64,000 nt of DNA, from assembly GCF_900091585.1 (NCBI RefSeq), contig NZ_FMHT01000003.1:5730001-5794000 (forward strand), given 5' to 3'. The position numbers were made by a program, and so were the translations under genes. The notes under the pieces were generated by a model. That model had not been told where the DNA came from and made no database searches. It saw only the letters and a program-made list of their open reading frames with translations. Below are positions 62,196-64,000 of this stretch, in pieces. The first letter of the stretch is position 1; each line of letters opens with the position of its first letter. This stretch comes from Micromonospora nigra. GTDB lineage: Bacteria; Actinomycetota; Actinomycetes; Mycobacteriales; Micromonosporaceae.

Positions 62196-64000
62196 ATGAC
62201 CGACGAGGGGAACAGACCCCGGCGCGGCCGGGGGCGGCGACGTCCCGCGCCGTCGGTCCCCGGGGTGTCGCTGCGCGCCGCCCGCGACCCCGCCGGGCCG
62301 GGGGAGCGGGCCGGGCGGGCGGTCGTGGTGCCCGAACGCGTCGCGGTGCGGGCGCGCCGCCCCGAGCCGGAGAGCCGGCTGCGACGGTGGCTGTTCCGGC
62401 ACCGGGTGCAGCCGGTCGGCCCGGAGACGGCGGAGGGGCACGCCCGGACGCACGCCTGGTGGCAGGTCATGTGCCTGACCGGTGTCGACTACTTCTCCAC
62501 CCTGTCGTACCTGCCGGGCATCGCGGCCTTGGCGGCCGGGGCGCTGTCGCCGCTGGCGACCCTGCTCATCGTGGCGTTGACGCTGTTCGGAATGCTGCCG
62601 ATGTATCGGCGGGTGGCCCGGGAGAGTCCGCACGGGCAGGGTTCGGTGGCGATGCTGGAGCGGCTGTTGCCGTTCTGGCGGGGCAAGTTCTCCGTCCTGG
62701 TCCTGCTCGGCTTCGTCGCCACCTCCTGGATCATCACGATCACCCTGTCCTCGGCGGACGCCACGGTGCACCTGTTGGAGAATCCGCTGCTGCCGGAGGC
62801 GTTCGGCGGCACCGGCGTCGCGGTGGCCGTGACGGTGGTGCTGCTGCTGGTACTCGGCGGGGTGTTCCTGCTGGGGTTCCGCGAGGCGGTGGTGGTGGCA
62901 ATCCCGTTGGTGGCCGCGTTCCTGACGGTGAACGCCGTGGTCGTGGCGGTGTCCCTGGCCGAGATCGCGGCCCGGCCGAACCTTCTGGCGGACTGGCGGG
63001 CGGCGCTGGCGGCCGGCGGCGGTGCGGGAGACGTGGCGTTGACGGCGGTGCTCGCCTTCCCGCTGCTGGTGCTCGGTCTGTCCGGGTTCGAGACCGGGGT
63101 GAGCATGATGCCGCTGGTCGCCGGGCGGGGCGTCGACCGGGAGGCCCGACTGGCCGCCCGGATCCGCAACACCCGTCGGCTGCTCACGGCCGCCGCGCTG
63201 ATCATGTCGGTGTACCTGCTCTCCACCACCTTCGTGACCACGGTGCTCATCCCGCCGGAGCTGTTCGAGCCGGGCGGTGCGGCCAACGGCCGGGCGCTGG
63301 CCCACCTGGCGCACGAGCACGTGGGGGAGGCGTTCGGCACCGTCTACGACGTCAGCAGCATCCTGATCCTGTGGTTCGCCGGGGCGTCGGCGATGGCCGG
63401 GCTGATCAACATCGTGCCGCGTTACCTGCCCTCGTACGGGATGGCTCCCGAGTGGGCCCGCGCGGTGCGGCCGGTGGTGATCGTCTACACGGTGGTCAGC
63501 ATCGCCCTCACCGTGGTCTTCCGCGCGGACGTGGACGCCCAGGCCGGGGCGTACGCGACGGGGATCCTGGCGATGATGGTCTCCGGTGCCCTCGCGGTGG
63601 CGATCTCCGCCGGGCGCCGCCGACGCCGCGGGGCCGCGGCCGGCTTCACCGTGCTGACGCTCGTCCTGTCGTACGCGCTTGTCGAGAACGTCGTGGCCAA
63701 GCCGGACGGGATCGCGATCTCGGGGCTGTTCATCGTCGGGGTCATCGCCGTCTCACTGGTCTCCCGGGTGACCCGGACGACGGAGCTGCGCGCCGACCGG
63801 ATCGAGTTCGACGAGGCGGCCCGGCGGTTCGTCGCCGAGTCGGTGGCCCACGACGGGCGGCTGCACCTCATCGCCAACAAGCGGCACGGCGGCGCGGTGA
63901 AGGAGTACCGGGTCAAGGAGCGGGCCCAGCGGGGAATGAACCCGGTGCCGGGGGCGACCGACATCCTCTTCCTGGAGATCGACGTGGTGGATCCGTCGGG
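62196..64000 (+). CDS. APC-superfamily amino-acid-transporter-like protein (cut by window end)
   Basis: The first 601 codons of a membrane transporter; the stop lies beyond the window. Residues 1-75 are a basic cytosolic leader ([13 protein letters not shown]). Then come about 12 hydrophobic segments ([27 protein letters not shown] at the first helix, [28 protein letters not shown] in the middle) of the APC amino-acid/potassium transporter type. After the last helix a soluble C-terminal part begins ([18 protein letters not shown]). Substrate unknown. ATG 62196 follows a GAGGGACGGG stretch. Confidence 0.8.
   Translation, partial: MTDEGNRPRRGRGRRRPAPSVPGVSLRAARDPAGPGERAGRAVVVPERVAVRARRPEPESRLRRWLFRHRVQPVGPETAEGHARTHAWWQVMCLTGVDYFSTLSYLPGIAALAAGALSPLATLLIVALTLFGMLPMYRRVARESPHGQGSVAMLERLLPFWRGKFSVLVLLGFVATSWIITITLSSADATVHLLENPLLPEAFGGTGVAVAVTVVLLLVLGGVFLLGFREAVVVAIPLVAAFLTVNAVVVAVSLAEIAARPNLLADWRAALAAGGGAGDVALTAVLAFPLLVLGLSGFETGVSMMPLVAGRGVDREARLAARIRNTRRLLTAAALIMSVYLLSTTFVTTVLIPPELFEPGGAANGRALAHLAHEHVGEAFGTVYDVSSILILWFAGASAMAGLINIVPRYLPSYGMAPEWARAVRPVVIVYTVVSIALTVVFRADVDAQAGAYATGILAMMVSGALAVAISAGRRRRRGAAAGFTVLTLVLSYALVENVVAKPDGIAISGLFIVGVIAVSLVSRVTRTTELRADRIEFDEAARRFVAESVAHDGRLHLIANKRHGGAVKEYRVKERAQRGMNPVPGATDILFLEIDVVDPS

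Noticed and set aside
60483-63320. Open frame of 945 codons antisense to the DUF5995 gene and the transporter
   Set aside because: Composition is Arg/Gln/His/Gly-rich with no domain, and the opposite strand carries recognisable proteins.

Overview
This is a 64 kb piece of chromosome from a high-GC actinomycete, most likely Micromonospora or a close relative in the Micromonosporaceae. That placement is inferred from very high GC, many GTG starts, TANNNT -10 boxes placed directly before start codons, a sugar ABC transporter without its own ATPase, an LppM-type lipoprotein, and a cobalamin operon of actinobacterial layout. I see no rRNA, tRNA, CRISPR array, transposase, integrase or phage module. 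The window looks like ordinary chromosome, apart from small repeats and three loci that look damaged or incomplete.

Layout. 1-9 kb: an unknown protein with an MFS exporter, a Cys-rich copper-storage-type bundle protein, a glycogen-debranching-type enzyme fused to an SCP2-like domain, an alpha/beta hydrolase, a YccF membrane protein, a frameshifted NYN/OST-HTH protein and a class III CoA transferase. 9-13 kb: a very large sensor kinase/phosphatase. 13.5-29.7 kb: a pectin and uronate catabolism locus. It has a secreted pectate lyase, then a minus-strand operon (two Gfo/Idh/MocA oxidoreductases, uronate isomerase, FucD-like enolase, fructuronate-reductase-type dehydrogenase). A divergent plus-strand operon carries a LacI regulator, ABC transporter, YesL-like protein, PmoA-like protein, KDG kinase and KDPG aldolase. 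Two related palindromes in the divergent promoter region are probably the LacI operators. Together these genes would cut pectin, import uronides, and convert them through KDG and KDPG to pyruvate and glyceraldehyde 3-phosphate.

29.7-36.2 kb: a small membrane-protein operon including a HEDVH protein, an LppM lipoprotein, a NUDIX hydrolase, an NmrA-type protein, an MFS transporter, a GNAT-like protein and small unknowns. 36.3-53.4 kb: a cobalamin riboswitch, a 45-codon ORF with a strong ribosome binding site, then cobN and a long corrin-ring operon ending in a CbiX-CobA fusion. Nearly every junction after cobN is a 1- or 4-nt stop/start overlap. The most unusual element is between cobN and the chelatase gene: three 59-bp tandem repeats that each encode a 20- or 21-residue peptide, with its own GTGA start/stop overlap and AAGGAG site, forming an unbroken chain of coupled stops and starts.

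53.4-64 kb: two overlapping crcB fluoride-channel genes, a PaaI thioesterase, a dienelactone-hydrolase-like protein, a cyclase/AAA gene with altered key residues, no C-terminal part and no stop codon, a LuxR-type LAL regulator, a DUF5995 protein, an unknown small protein and an APC-type transporter cut by the window end. Six genes appear to be transcribed as leaderless mRNAs, with a -10 hexamer 6-7 nt before the start codon.
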